Shown here piece after piece: positions 9,073 to 15,591 of a stretch of 64,000 nucleotides of DNA. The notes beneath the pieces are model-generated. The model saw only the letters and a program-made list of their open reading frames with translations, was not told the DNA's origin and made no database searches. Both the position numbers and the translations under genes were made by a program. How positions within the stretch are numbered: position 1 is the first letter of the stretch; every line of letters begins with the position of its first letter. Source of the stretch: Bacillus sp. DNRA2 (GTDB taxonomy: Bacteria > Bacillota > Bacilli > Bacillales > Cytobacillaceae); the NCBI RefSeq assembly GCF_012843265.1, contig NZ_JABAIT010000001.1, positions 62,001 to 126,000 on the forward strand, written 5' to 3'.

Positions 9073-9216
9073 CCCATTTTGACTAATAGTAGCAGGTGCC
9101 TCAAGGTTTTGCTGAGATTTTTCAGTGAAACGAGCAATATAGGAAATATATATTATGTATATCGTGGAACCGGGGATATATTCTTGATATTAAAAGAAAG
9201 CCGAAAGTGCTATTAA

Positions 9217-9240
9217 GGTGCCAGGCACCGCCCGATAAAT
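9217..9240 (+). repeat. R1 repeat
   Basis: GGTGCCAGGCACC plus CCCGATAAAT, followed by CTTGTTTCACGGGTG as at the copy near 6338. Confidence 0.65.
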
Positions 9241-9277
9241 CTTGTTTCACGGGTGGTGTTCCACGGAAAGAAAGGAT

Positions 9278-9322
9278 AAAAAAACGCCGAACACCTATTG
9301 ATTTTTTAGGTGTTCGGCGTTT
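9278..9322 (-). terminator. Terminator of the PilZ gene
   Basis: A perfect 15-bp stem (AACGCCGAACACCTA and its complement) with a T-run on the minus strand. Confidence 0.9.
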
Positions 9323-9332
9323 CCAGGGGGGA

Positions 9333-9680
9333 TTATTTAATTTTGCTCCCGTATAGTGCTCGATTGCTTACATAATTGAAGTCGAACTTGAAACCATATT
9401 CATAGGCTTCATTCATTAATTTCCGTTTTCTGATGATCTTTCCGTACAAAATGAGTGCTTTACCGTCGATATTAATACTGGTTTTATAAATTGCAATATA
9501 ATTAACTGGGAAATCAAGCTTACTCATAAACTTCAAGCCACCAGCACTAATATCCACGACTAGAATGGCAGTCTCATTGTGGACGAGGAAATCGGAATGA
9601 TAAGAATGAGTCTCCAGGTTAATCTGCGCCTGAATCCCATTTGTAATTTTTAAACGATCAAATTCCCGCCGACTAAGCAC
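9333..9680 (-). CDS. PilZ-domain protein
   Basis: 115 residues. It carries the PilZ cyclic-di-GMP signature: an N-terminal arginine motif (LSRREFDRL) and, about 35 residues on, DISAGGLKF (the DxSxxG motif). The rest is a short beta-barrel. It is probably a stand-alone c-di-GMP receptor, possibly acting on motility or exopolysaccharide, but no effector gene is adjacent. It lies between a GGDEF gene and an HD-GYP gene, which supports the reading. Start ATG 9680; GGCGGGTGGC lies upstream. Confidence 0.85.
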   Translation of the reverse strand: MLSRREFDRLKITNGIQAQINLETHSYHSDFLVHNETAILVVDISAGGLKFMSKLDFPVNYIAIYKTSINIDGKALILYGKIIRKRKLMNEAYEYGFKFDFNYVSNRALYGSKIK

Positions 9681-9883
9681 ATTGCCACCCGCCTAATGCT
9701 ATTTTGAAATATTATAACACTTCACCATAAGAAAATCAGTACTAGAGGGCACTGAAAGTAAATCTATTGCACATCACATAATATTCACGTCTTGTGCTAA
9801 AAGTAATAATACTGTGAAAAGTTTCTTTGTTATACTTGAAGAAGCGTGAGATAATTCTAAAAATTGAAAAGGGAGGGATTATC

Positions 9884-10135
9884 TTGGAATTTATCACATT
9901 TGCGATTAATATTGCCATCGTTATTTTTTTAGTCATTGATGCACCAAAGTATGGCAAAAGCCCAATCTTATGGGGTGTACTTGGCTTTTTCTTTAGCGCA
10001 ATCGCCTTAGGTATTTACTTAATCAAAACAGGAAGGACCGTTTGGGGTTGGGTCATTACCATAATATTTGGGCTTGGATATATCATTGTCGTATTCCTCA
10101 TCATCGGTTTATTTTCATTATTCTTCTTTTTATAA
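9884..10135 (+). CDS. Small membrane protein
   Basis: About 83 residues, three membrane segments (EFITFAINIAIVIFLVID, WGVLGFFFSAIALGIYLI, WGWVITIIFGLGYIIVVF). The TTG at 9884 is chosen because GGGAGGG ends 6 nt before it; the ATG at 9827 would add a charged tail with no ribosome binding site. Family not identified. Confidence 0.65.
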   Translation: MEFITFAINIAIVIFLVIDAPKYGKSPILWGVLGFFFSAIALGIYLIKTGRTVWGWVITIIFGLGYIIVVFLIIGLFSLFFFL

Positions 10136-10170
10136 GGGTGGTGCCAGGCACCACCCGATTTTTGTCGAAT
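10136..10170 (+). repeat. R1 repeat with extended palindrome
   Basis: GGGTGGTGCC-A-GGCACCACCC is a perfect 21-nt palindrome directly after the small membrane protein stop, followed by the R1 tail CCGATTTTTGTCGAAT. It may act as a transcript-end hairpin. Confidence 0.75.
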
Positions 10171-10185
10171 GATTGAAATGAAATC

Positions 10186-10229
10186 TTCATCACTTCCACA
10201 TAAGTTCTTCATAAGTTTTACACACCGAC
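10186..10229 (+). promoter_or_regulatory. Four 11-bp direct repeats (response-regulator-like box) before RNA copy A
   Basis: Repeats TTCATCACTTC, CACATAAGTTC, TTCATAAGTTT, TACACACCGAC lie end to end, so hexamers recur every 11 bp. This spacing is typical of OmpR/PhoB-family regulators (PhoP and WalR boxes have hexamers with 5-nt spacers). A TAGTAATATT -10-like element follows immediately. Confidence 0.6.
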
Positions 10230-10239
10230 ATAGTAATAT

Positions 10240-10450
10240 TTATATCAAGAAGAGCAATACATACTCTCTTCATTATCAAATTAACCATCAGTTTTAAAAT
10301 ATTAGGGTCGGAAAGCCCTAGTCAAGAAAATCGATAATAATAGGACCCTCGATTTTCAAAACGATTCAGTAACTTGTTTAATTCGCATCACCTACCTAAA
10401 CTTAAAACTCTCTTTGTTAAAGCTAACCGCGATGGTTAGTTTTTTTTTAT
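10240..10450 (+). ncRNA. Structured ncRNA, copy A of a three-member family
   Basis: Non-coding transcript inferred between the -10-like TAGTAATATT and a terminator. Elements in order: hairpin P1 GAAGAG/CTCTTC (about 10248-10271); hairpin P2 TAGGG-tcggaaag-CCCTA (10303-10320); long hairpin P3 GAAAATCGA/TCGATTTTC (10326-10357) whose loop has GGACCC; an AAACGATT block; a CTCTCT block; and the terminator CTAACC-gcgat-GGTTAG plus T9. The same order occurs at 11.7 and 13.9 kb. No reading frame with a ribosome binding site is inside. It matches neither the GEMM c-di-GMP riboswitch nor T-box patterns known to me. Confidence 0.7.
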
Positions 10451-10476
10451 CATGGTACCTTTCATGGTACCTTCAA

Positions 10477-10507
10477 GGTGCCTGTCACCACCCGAATTTT
10501 GTCGAAT
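10477..10507 (+). repeat. R1 repeat
   Basis: GGTGCCTGTCACC plus CCCGAATTTTGTCGAAT, preceded by the stuttering words CATGGTACCTTT and CATGGTACCTTC. Confidence 0.8.
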
Positions 10508-10545
10508 GGTAAAAGCGCTTTCCTAAATAGAAAAGCGCTTTTACC
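10508..10545 (-). terminator. Hairpin after the HD-GYP gene
   Basis: GGTAAAAGCGCTT and its perfect complement flank a short loop, 17 nt past the stop codon. No clear T-run, so termination is likely but not certain. Confidence 0.6.
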
Positions 10546-10561
10546 GCAGCTTCAGCAACGG

Positions 10562-11521
10562 CTAACCCAATTTCTCAAATGAACGCAAGAATTTAGCACT
10601 AGGAACCCGTCGCAAAACAGTGCGCCCCTCATTTTCAAGGATTTCTAAAAATATGTCTGCTATGAAGGGGTCGAATTGGATACCACGGTTATTGAAAATT
10701 TCCGACTTGGCGTAACTCAAGTCTAATGCGTTTCGATAGGTTCGTGTGCTGGTCATCGCATCAAACGAATCTGCAACACAAATAATTCTGGCTACCATGG
10801 GAATTTCCTCCCCCTTGAGCCCTGCTGGGTAGCCCGTTCCATCATAGCGTTCATGATGATAGCGAACCATATCTAACACCCCAAGTTCTTCAACCGATGA
10901 GATATGCTTAAGCATGTTGAAGCCGAGATCGGGATGTCGTTTGATTTGTTCAAACTCTTCCCTAGTTAATCTTGTTGGTTTTTTCAAGATGGACTCTGAG
11001 ACACCAATTTTTCCAATATCATGCAGTAAACCACCGATATAAATAGCATCGCACTGTTCTTTTGACAATTTGATCCTTTTTGCTATCATTAACGCATATT
11101 TGGCAACATTTTCTGAATGATGGCCAGTATATGTGTCCCTTGATCCCAGCGAATTAGACAAGGCCGTGACTAATTCTTGTTTTAATTTCTTGATGTGAAA
11201 AAATTGTTTCGTAATCATATATGAAAAGAAGGTAACCGATAAATACATTAATAAGCTGACTAATAGAGCAGTAGTACTTTGATATTTTCCTAAAATAAAT
11301 ATTTGAATGACTAGGCCGATACAACTAGCAAGGAAAACGTACCAGCTTGGGTAGTTCCAAAGACTTATCCCTAATGCCAGAAACGTTAATACATAGAGTG
11401 AATAAAAATCAGGATTCCAATATGTTATGAGTGGTACGGCAATTAATAATATAAACAAAAGGTAACGTAGAAGCCTTAGTGTCTGGGTGGTAGGTTTGTA
11501 TTTGCTCGTCAGGATAAACAC
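10562..11521 (-). CDS. Membrane HD-GYP phosphodiesterase
   Basis: 319 residues. About four or five membrane segments (15-120) precede an HD-GYP domain: HSENVAKYA, LLHDIGKIGV, then HHERYDGTGYP with the complete GYP motif and ARIICVADSFDAMTS. These enzymes hydrolyse cyclic di-GMP to pGpG/GMP, opposing the GGDEF protein encoded at 5.1-6.2 kb. It is a single-gene unit running away from RNA copy B. The GTG at 11521 is immediately next to its GAGG, so the precise start is uncertain. Confidence 0.9.
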   Translation of the reverse strand: MFILTSKYKPTTQTLRLLRYLLFILLIAVPLITYWNPDFYSLYVLTFLALGISLWNYPSWYVFLASCIGLVIQIFILGKYQSTTALLVSLLMYLSVTFFSYMITKQFFHIKKLKQELVTALSNSLGSRDTYTGHHSENVAKYALMIAKRIKLSKEQCDAIYIGGLLHDIGKIGVSESILKKPTRLTREEFEQIKRHPDLGFNMLKHISSVEELGVLDMVRYHHERYDGTGYPAGLKGEEIPMVARIICVADSFDAMTSTRTYRNALDLSYAKSEIFNNRGIQFDPFIADIFLEILENEGRTVLRRVPSAKFLRSFEKLG

Positions 11522-11608
11522 CTCGATTGTTTATATTTCGAATGTTAACAACAGGGTAATGTATTGAAACCAAACATGCAGTGGCAAAAGTCTCACTTTT
11601 TACAAAAA

Positions 11609-11640
11609 AGTACCTGTCACCGCCCGAATTTTGTCGGAAT
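11609..11640 (+). repeat. R1 repeat, last copy in the window
   Basis: TACCTGTCACC plus CCCGAATTTTGTCGG, a slightly decayed R1 unit. No further copy was found in the remaining 52 kb. Confidence 0.7.
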
Positions 11641-11686
11641 TAATCGAATTTTGTTGGTGTGAGTTGAATTGACGAATAGCGAATTC

Positions 11687-11730
11687 TTCACAACTTCCAC
11701 ATAAGTTCCTCATAAGTTCTTCACACGCAC
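11687..11730 (+). promoter_or_regulatory. Four 11-bp direct repeats before RNA copy B
   Basis: TTCACAACTTC, CACATAAGTTC, CTCATAAGTTC, TTCACACGCAC end to end, followed by the -10-like TTAGTATTATT. The same box and spacing precede copies A and C. Confidence 0.65.
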
Positions 11731-11741
11731 TTAGTATTATT

Positions 11742-11980
11742 AAGTCAAGGAAGATGTGAGGTGTTGAGATTCAATAACAACAACACTAGCACTTCAAAAC
11801 TTAATTAATAACAATTTTCGATAGCAGGGTCGGAAAACCCTTGCCAGGAAAATCGATATTATTGGACCCTCGATTTTCCAACTTAGTGCTAAACGTTTAT
11901 CACTAAGAAGCCTTTTGAATTAACCTTTCTAATAAAATTATCTCTCTTTTCTAAGCTGACCATGGGTTGGCTTATTTTTT
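11742..11980 (+). ncRNA. Structured ncRNA, copy B
   Basis: Homologous to copies A and C. P1 region GGAAG...CTTC; a conserved AACTTAATTAA block; P2 CAGGG-tcggaaaa-CCCTTG; P3 GGAAAATCGA/TCGATTTTCC (11847-11879) with GGACCC in the loop; P4 CTTAGTG-ctaaacgtttat-CACTAAG (11882-11907); a CTCTCT block; terminator AAGCTGACC-atg-GGTTGGCTT plus T-run. P4 differs from copy C by a compensatory change (T-A to C-G). A separate promoter serves the downstream gene, so this is not its leader. Confidence 0.7.
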
Positions 11981-12072
11981 TTGGAAAATAAACATTGCAA
12001 ATTTACTTCTCAAAAAATCATCACATAACAAAGAAGTTCCAGAAATAAGCATCAAAAATCGGATGTTCTTTA

Positions 12073-12101
12073 TTGAGAACGATAGGATTATGTTGTATAA
12101 T
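12073..12101 (+). promoter_or_regulatory. Sigma-A-type promoter
   Basis: TTGAGA, 17 nt, TATAAT. It drives the small-protein operon beginning at 12248, leaving a 5' leader of about 135 nt. Confidence 0.7.
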
Positions 12102-12202
12102 CAATACCGAACTTAGTAAAATTGAAAAAATGTTTGTGATTATTCGAACAATCCACGAGAAATTTTGGGACGAAACCAAACCAAACTCCAAATGCGCAGC
12201 TA

Positions 12203-12244
12203 AAGGGCGGATTCAGCCTTTGTAATGAGAACAAAGGAGCTGAG
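12203..12244 (+). promoter_or_regulatory. Ribosome-binding-site hairpin with alternative pairing
   Basis: TCAGC-CTTTGT pairs with ACAAAG-(GA)-GCTGA and buries the AAAGGAG ribosome binding site. The same CCTTT can instead pair with the AAAGG just upstream (12203-12207), freeing the site. This is the geometry of a translational switch; no known riboswitch core was recognised. Confidence 0.45.
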
Positions 12245-12247
12245 ATT

Positions 12248-12622
12248 ATGAAAAAAAGATTTAGTAGATTAGTGATATTGTCCATTATGATATTATTTCC
12301 ATTTAATATATCAATCAGCGCGAGCCCCAACACACCTTCAGCCAATGGAAATCTTCAAACCGATGAAACGGAAAAATCAAACAAAGCTATAAATGAACTT
12401 GTTGAGGTTGCTTATGAATTAGGTAAAAGTGGTAAAACATACAAACTTCCACCAGATTACTCAGAATCAGAACAAGTTTTTAAATCATATTACGAAAAAG
12501 GTTATAAGGAATACGAAAAAAATCAGAAAAACCATGTAAAAATCGCTAATGTGGGTGCAGGTCTGTTGTTTTTTGCATGGCTGTGCCGTCGCTTTTATGT
12601 GGCTAGAAAAATGATCAGTTAG
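12248..12622 (+). CDS. Secreted/membrane small protein
   Basis: 124 residues. Signal sequence about 1-25 (RLVILSIMILFPFNISISAS), a Lys/Glu-rich mid part, and a C-terminal membrane segment (VGAGLLFFAWLCRRFYV) with basic tail, so the middle part probably lies outside. Ribosome binding site AAAGGAG, 8 nt from the ATG, partly buried in a hairpin. First gene of a short operon with two very small frames. No family recognised. Confidence 0.65.
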   Translation: MKKRFSRLVILSIMILFPFNISISASPNTPSANGNLQTDETEKSNKAINELVEVAYELGKSGKTYKLPPDYSESEQVFKSYYEKGYKEYEKNQKNHVKIANVGAGLLFFAWLCRRFYVARKMIS

Positions 12623-12633
12623 AGGTGGTTGTG

Positions 12634-12783
12634 ATGGGAATCTACCGGAGTATTTGTTATTTTGTTGAGGATATAATCGTTAAATTTTTGGGAAAAAAGC
12701 AATCATCTGATGAGCTCAAAGCAAAAGTGAAGCAATATCGAATCACAACAGAAGAACAAGAACTCGAGAACTCAGTTTTTTAA
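12634..12783 (+). CDS. 49-residue protein
   Basis: Begins MGIYRSICYFVEDIIVKFLG with AGAGGTGG overlapping the previous stop codon, so it is translationally linked to the gene at 12248. N-terminal amphipathic/hydrophobic helix followed by a charged helix (DELKAKVKQYRITTEEQ). No homologue recognised. Confidence 0.5.
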   Translation: MGIYRSICYFVEDIIVKFLGKKQSSDELKAKVKQYRITTEEQELENSVF

Positions 12784-12785
12784 TT

Positions 12786-12854
12786 ATGTCAGAATTTATA
12801 AGTTTCATTTTTACAGTGCTGGCACACGTCGCGCACAATGCTTCTAAACATTAA
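12786..12854 (+). CDS. Possible 22-residue hydrophobic peptide
   Basis: MSEFISFIFTVLAHVAHNAS plus KH, starting 3 nt after the previous stop (TAATTATG) and ending at the terminator. Its size and hydrophobic profile resemble type I toxin or phenol-soluble-modulin-like peptides. There is no ribosome binding site of its own, so it would depend on coupling. This is a speculative call. Confidence 0.3.
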   Translation: MSEFISFIFTVLAHVAHNASKH

Positions 12855-12855
12855 A

Positions 12856-12882
12856 AAAAGCTGGCCAATAGGTCAGCTTTTG
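12856..12882 (+). terminator. Terminator of the small-peptide operon
   Basis: AAAAGCTGGCC-aata-GGTCAGCTTTT. Its sequence resembles the terminators of RNA copies B and C. Confidence 0.85.
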
Positions 12883-12910
12883 TTCGTATGTAAAATACAT
12901 ATTAAGCTTG

Positions 12911-13051
12911 TTAGTTAGCTGTTCCACTTTTACTAACATTTGCAGCGTCTTTAATTACTCTTCTTGTTTTACCACATCTTACACATTTGCCAGTGTAATA
13001 ATCGATTTTATGCTTTTTTTGAAAAAAGCAAATGATTGCGCCGAGCTTCAA
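12911..13051 (-). CDS. Small CxxC protein (46 residues)
   Basis: From a TTG at 13051 with AAAGGGGG 8 nt upstream. Ends KCVRCGKTRRVIKDAANVSK plus SGTAN. The KCVRCGKTR-VIKDA segment recalls a small zinc-ribbon family (DUF5679-like), but only one CxxC pair is present. Convergent with the small-peptide operon. Confidence 0.4.
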   Translation of the reverse strand: MKLGAIICFFQKKHKIDYYTGKCVRCGKTRRVIKDAANVSKSGTAN

Positions 13052-13271
13052 GTAAGCTTCCCCCTTTGGACCCTGACCCCTGCATACTTCAAAAAAATCC
13101 ACTTTGTCATGTCCGATCCTTCACCAATATCAATTTTTATCCACATTTAATCCAAAATTAGTTTACAGCTAAAAAACTAATATCGCAATAACATTTACTA
13201 AAAATTATGAATAATTTAAATTAAAAATTATTTTAGTAAAATAAATCTAATAATTCTCATAAATTTGTGAG

Positions 13272-13317
13272 GTGTAATTGTTTACAATTAATTCTGAAAA
13301 TTGTAAAATTATTACAC
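13272..13317 (+). repeat. Inverted repeat in a promoter region
   Basis: GTGTAATTGTTTACAATT and a near-perfect inverted copy AATTGTAAAATTATTACAC are separated by about 9 nt, 42 nt before the next gene start. AT-rich; could be an operator or a transcript hairpin. Confidence 0.45.
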
Positions 13318-13358
13318 ATATTTATATTCATAAAAATTGATTAGGGAGAACGCGCTAA

Positions 13359-13811
13359 GTGAGATATTACGAATTGTTAGTCTCGATTTTTACAAAAGAG
13401 ATTGGTTATTTAATAGAAGAAACAAGGATAGAAAATAAATTTGCCAGTATTTTAGCAGCGGAATTTCTATATCAAAATAAAATCTATGTGAAAATCATTT
13501 TCATAGAGATTGAACCGGAAGTTTGGGTTATTCACCATGAGCTATCGCGTGAAGACCATACGCTCCTAAAAAAAATGGGGTATTGGTGTGAACGGATCAG
13601 CCGTATCGGAAACACGAAGCACGTCACCATACTGCTGTCTGAGGATATACAAGATGTGTTGCGGCAGAATGCCATAACCACAAAAATAAAATGTAGCATT
13701 CAAAATTTTTTAAACCTATTTCCATTATTCAATACTTCAGAACAGCCGTTGGCTAAAACTGAACGCAGCAAATCAAGGATTGAGGCGACAAACGCCAGAA
13801 ATGTTTCCTAA
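13359..13811 (+). CDS. Hypothetical cytoplasmic protein
   Basis: 150 residues from a GTG with AGGGAG 10 nt upstream. Mixed alpha/beta, no signal or membrane segment; motifs IIFIEIEPEVWVIHHEL and KHVTILLSEDIQDVL. No family recognised. It lies between an AT-rich inverted repeat and RNA copy C. Confidence 0.55.
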   Translation: MRYYELLVSIFTKEIGYLIEETRIENKFASILAAEFLYQNKIYVKIIFIEIEPEVWVIHHELSREDHTLLKKMGYWCERISRIGNTKHVTILLSEDIQDVLRQNAITTKIKCSIQNFLNLFPLFNTSEQPLAKTERSKSRIEATNARNVS

Positions 13812-13820
13812 AATAAAATC

Positions 13821-13864
13821 TTCACAACTTCCACATAAGTTCCTCATAAGATCTCCACACGATC
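13821..13864 (+). promoter_or_regulatory. Four 11-bp direct repeats before RNA copy C
   Basis: TTCACAACTTC, CACATAAGTTC, CTCATAAGATC, TCCACACGATC, followed by TTTGTATTATT. The first two repeats are identical to those of copy B. Confidence 0.65.
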
Positions 13865-13875
13865 TTTGTATTATT

Positions 13876-14100
13876 AACTCAAGAAGAACAAACAAGGTTC
13901 TTCCATAACTTAATTAACAATATGCTTAATATATCAGGGTCGGAAAACCCTGGACATTGGAAAATCGATAATAATAGGACCCTCGATTTTCACAACTTAG
14001 CACAAACGATTGCGCTAAGCCAAGTAACACCCGATGCTGTATGTAAAACCTAAAAACCTCTCTATTACAAAGCTGGCCAAAAGGGTCGGCTTATTTTTTT
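13876..14100 (+). ncRNA. Structured ncRNA, copy C
   Basis: P1 is a perfect hairpin GAAGAAC-aaacaag-GTTCTTC (13882-13902), which in copy A is GAAGAG/CTCTTC, so pairing is kept while bases differ. Then AACTTAATTAA, P2 CAGGG-tcggaaaa-CCCTG (13936-13952), P3 GAAAATCGA/TCGATTTTC (13960-13991) with GGACCC in the loop, P4 CTTAGC.../GCTAAG, a CTCTCT block, and terminator AAGCTGGCC-aaaa-GGGTCGGCTT plus T-run. The next gene is on the other strand, so this is a free-standing RNA. Confidence 0.7.
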
Positions 14101-14136
14101 GCTTTCAAAAAACGAGAAATTTTTGTACGTCCAACG

Positions 14137-14394
14137 TTATATTTTCCTAAAGTTTACAAATTCGCCCAATTCTACCTCGGTTACTTCATATCCGACATCC
14201 AACCACCAGGAGGCATGCGACCCACTAATCTCGCTATTAACCCACCAAACCTGGTATTTGTAAGCAGCTTCTGGCAAAGCCTCTCCTATGATGATTTCAA
14301 TTTGCCGAAAAGAAAGCAATATACTGTATTCTGTCCAATTACCTAAAAAGTTTTGCAACGAAAAGTATTGGTTTTCTGTATTAATGTTGTTCAT
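14137..14394 (-). CDS. Conserved hypothetical protein (DUF7662-like)
   Basis: 85 residues. Shows FRQIEIIIGEALPEAAYKY then VWWVN and SWWLDVGYEV, the pattern (IE..lG..LP.sA.ky..WW.N...aWl..Gy.v) of a small domain often found alone or fused to nucleases. Its function is not known. Start ATG 14394 lies after GAGGGAGAAATGGGC. Confidence 0.6.
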   Translation of the reverse strand: MNNINTENQYFSLQNFLGNWTEYSILLSFRQIEIIIGEALPEAAYKYQVWWVNSEISGSHASWWLDVGYEVTEVELGEFVNFRKI

Positions 14395-14511
14395 AAATGC
14401 CCATTTCTCCCTCGATTTGAATATTACTACTTTTCTAGCCTGATTTTTCAGAAAATATACGCTGGGGCTCGATGTAACATAAGGAGCCTGCGCCGGATTC
14501 TCCCAATTACC

Positions 14512-15288
14512 TTATTTTCCTAAAAACAAACCACTTGAGTTCTCCTCAACTGATTCATGCCTTGGTTGAGGCTTCTTTTTCCGAAAAATCAACCAAGCTA
14601 TTAAGCTCAAAACGATCACTAATGCTTCCATTGACAGTATGTACCAAGGGTAGGGACCAAGAAAATCCAAGAGGCTAAAGTGTGTGGGTTTGTGACTTAA
14701 GTACCAGTAATTTCCACCAGTCAGGCGATTAACAAGGATAATGAACGGCAACAGTACGTTTAAAAAGACAAATAGTTTAACGGTCGACTTGAATGTGGGA
14801 CGATAGCCCTTCACCCAAGTAAAATAAAATGCGACCCAGACAATCATCAAGTGCGTATAGAAAAAGTGGAAAAACCGGAAATGTGGGAAATCATAGTGGA
14901 GAGAGGGAAAAAAGATAGATTGGGTACAGCCTAGAACAGCAGTGAAAAAGACCAATTCGTAAATGACCTTCGATTTACGTACTAATAAAATGACGGTTAG
15001 CACAAGGCTAATGCTGCAAAGTTCAAGCTGAACGGAATGGCTCACATCCCAATTTCCATTCACCATCATCCAGACGTGGTAGGTCACTTCAATTAGGACC
15101 AAGCTAAAGGCAATAGCGAGCTCGCCGGCCGTTGGGAAAAGTTCTTTCAGCCTGTCTCGGAAAATAAAGGTGAGAAACGATACTAAAATAAAGCTGACCA
15201 TGACAAAAACATGACTTGTAGAATACATTTCAAATTGGAAATGCAGAGAACTACCGCCAAACCATCCCAAAATGATCACCCCTAACAT
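14512..15288 (-). CDS. YwaF-like integral membrane protein (TIGR02206)
   Basis: 258 residues, about seven membrane segments. Features match the YwaF/TIGR02206 family: HVWMMVNGNWDVSHSVQLELCSISLVLT, FFHFFYTHLMIVW, NRLTGGNYWYLSHKPTHFSLLDFLGPYPWYI (each listed as separate landmarks). The function of this family is unknown. A TTG six codons into the frame (15270) has AGGGGTG at better spacing than the ATG at 15288. The interval 15289-15591 has only an AATCCCCATC hairpin (15371-15401) and AT-rich sequence. Confidence 0.75.
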   Translation of the reverse strand: MLGVIILGWFGGSSLHFQFEMYSTSHVFVMVSFILVSFLTFIFRDRLKELFPTAGELAIAFSLVLIEVTYHVWMMVNGNWDVSHSVQLELCSISLVLTVILLVRKSKVIYELVFFTAVLGCTQSIFFPSLHYDFPHFRFFHFFYTHLMIVWVAFYFTWVKGYRPTFKSTVKLFVFLNVLLPFIILVNRLTGGNYWYLSHKPTHFSLLDFLGPYPWYILSMEALVIVLSLIAWLIFRKKKPQPRHESVEENSSGLFLGK

Positions 15289-15591
15289 TATTTTAGCATT
15301 ACTTGCCTGTCCTAGAACAGAAAAGTGCCAGGAGCGTGAAGGGAGGGGTGTTCGAATTTTTATGATAAAATAATCCCCATCTCTGGGTAAAGATGGGGAT
15401 TGGGTTTGGGTATTGTTTTTATACTTAAATATAAAAATGCAAATTAAGACATTTAGGTATTGGGTAATTCCTAAAAAGTTGAATTAATTTAATAACAGTT
15501 ATAATGGTAATACTTAAAATATATGTTTGATTTTTTGGTTCTTTAAGTCATTAGTTGTTTTTTTAGAAAATGATACTGTTAGGTTAGGATA

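Noticed and set aside
10303-10360. AGGGTCGG and GGACCC in the RNA family suggested a T-box or the GEMM c-di-GMP riboswitch
   Set aside because: The T-box AGGGTGGNACCGCG bulge and the GEMM core are absent, and the RNAs end in their own terminators without a downstream plus-strand gene on the same transcript.
12911-13150. 80-codon plus-strand frame (12908-13150)
   Set aside because: Antisense to the better supported CxxC protein with a proper start signal.
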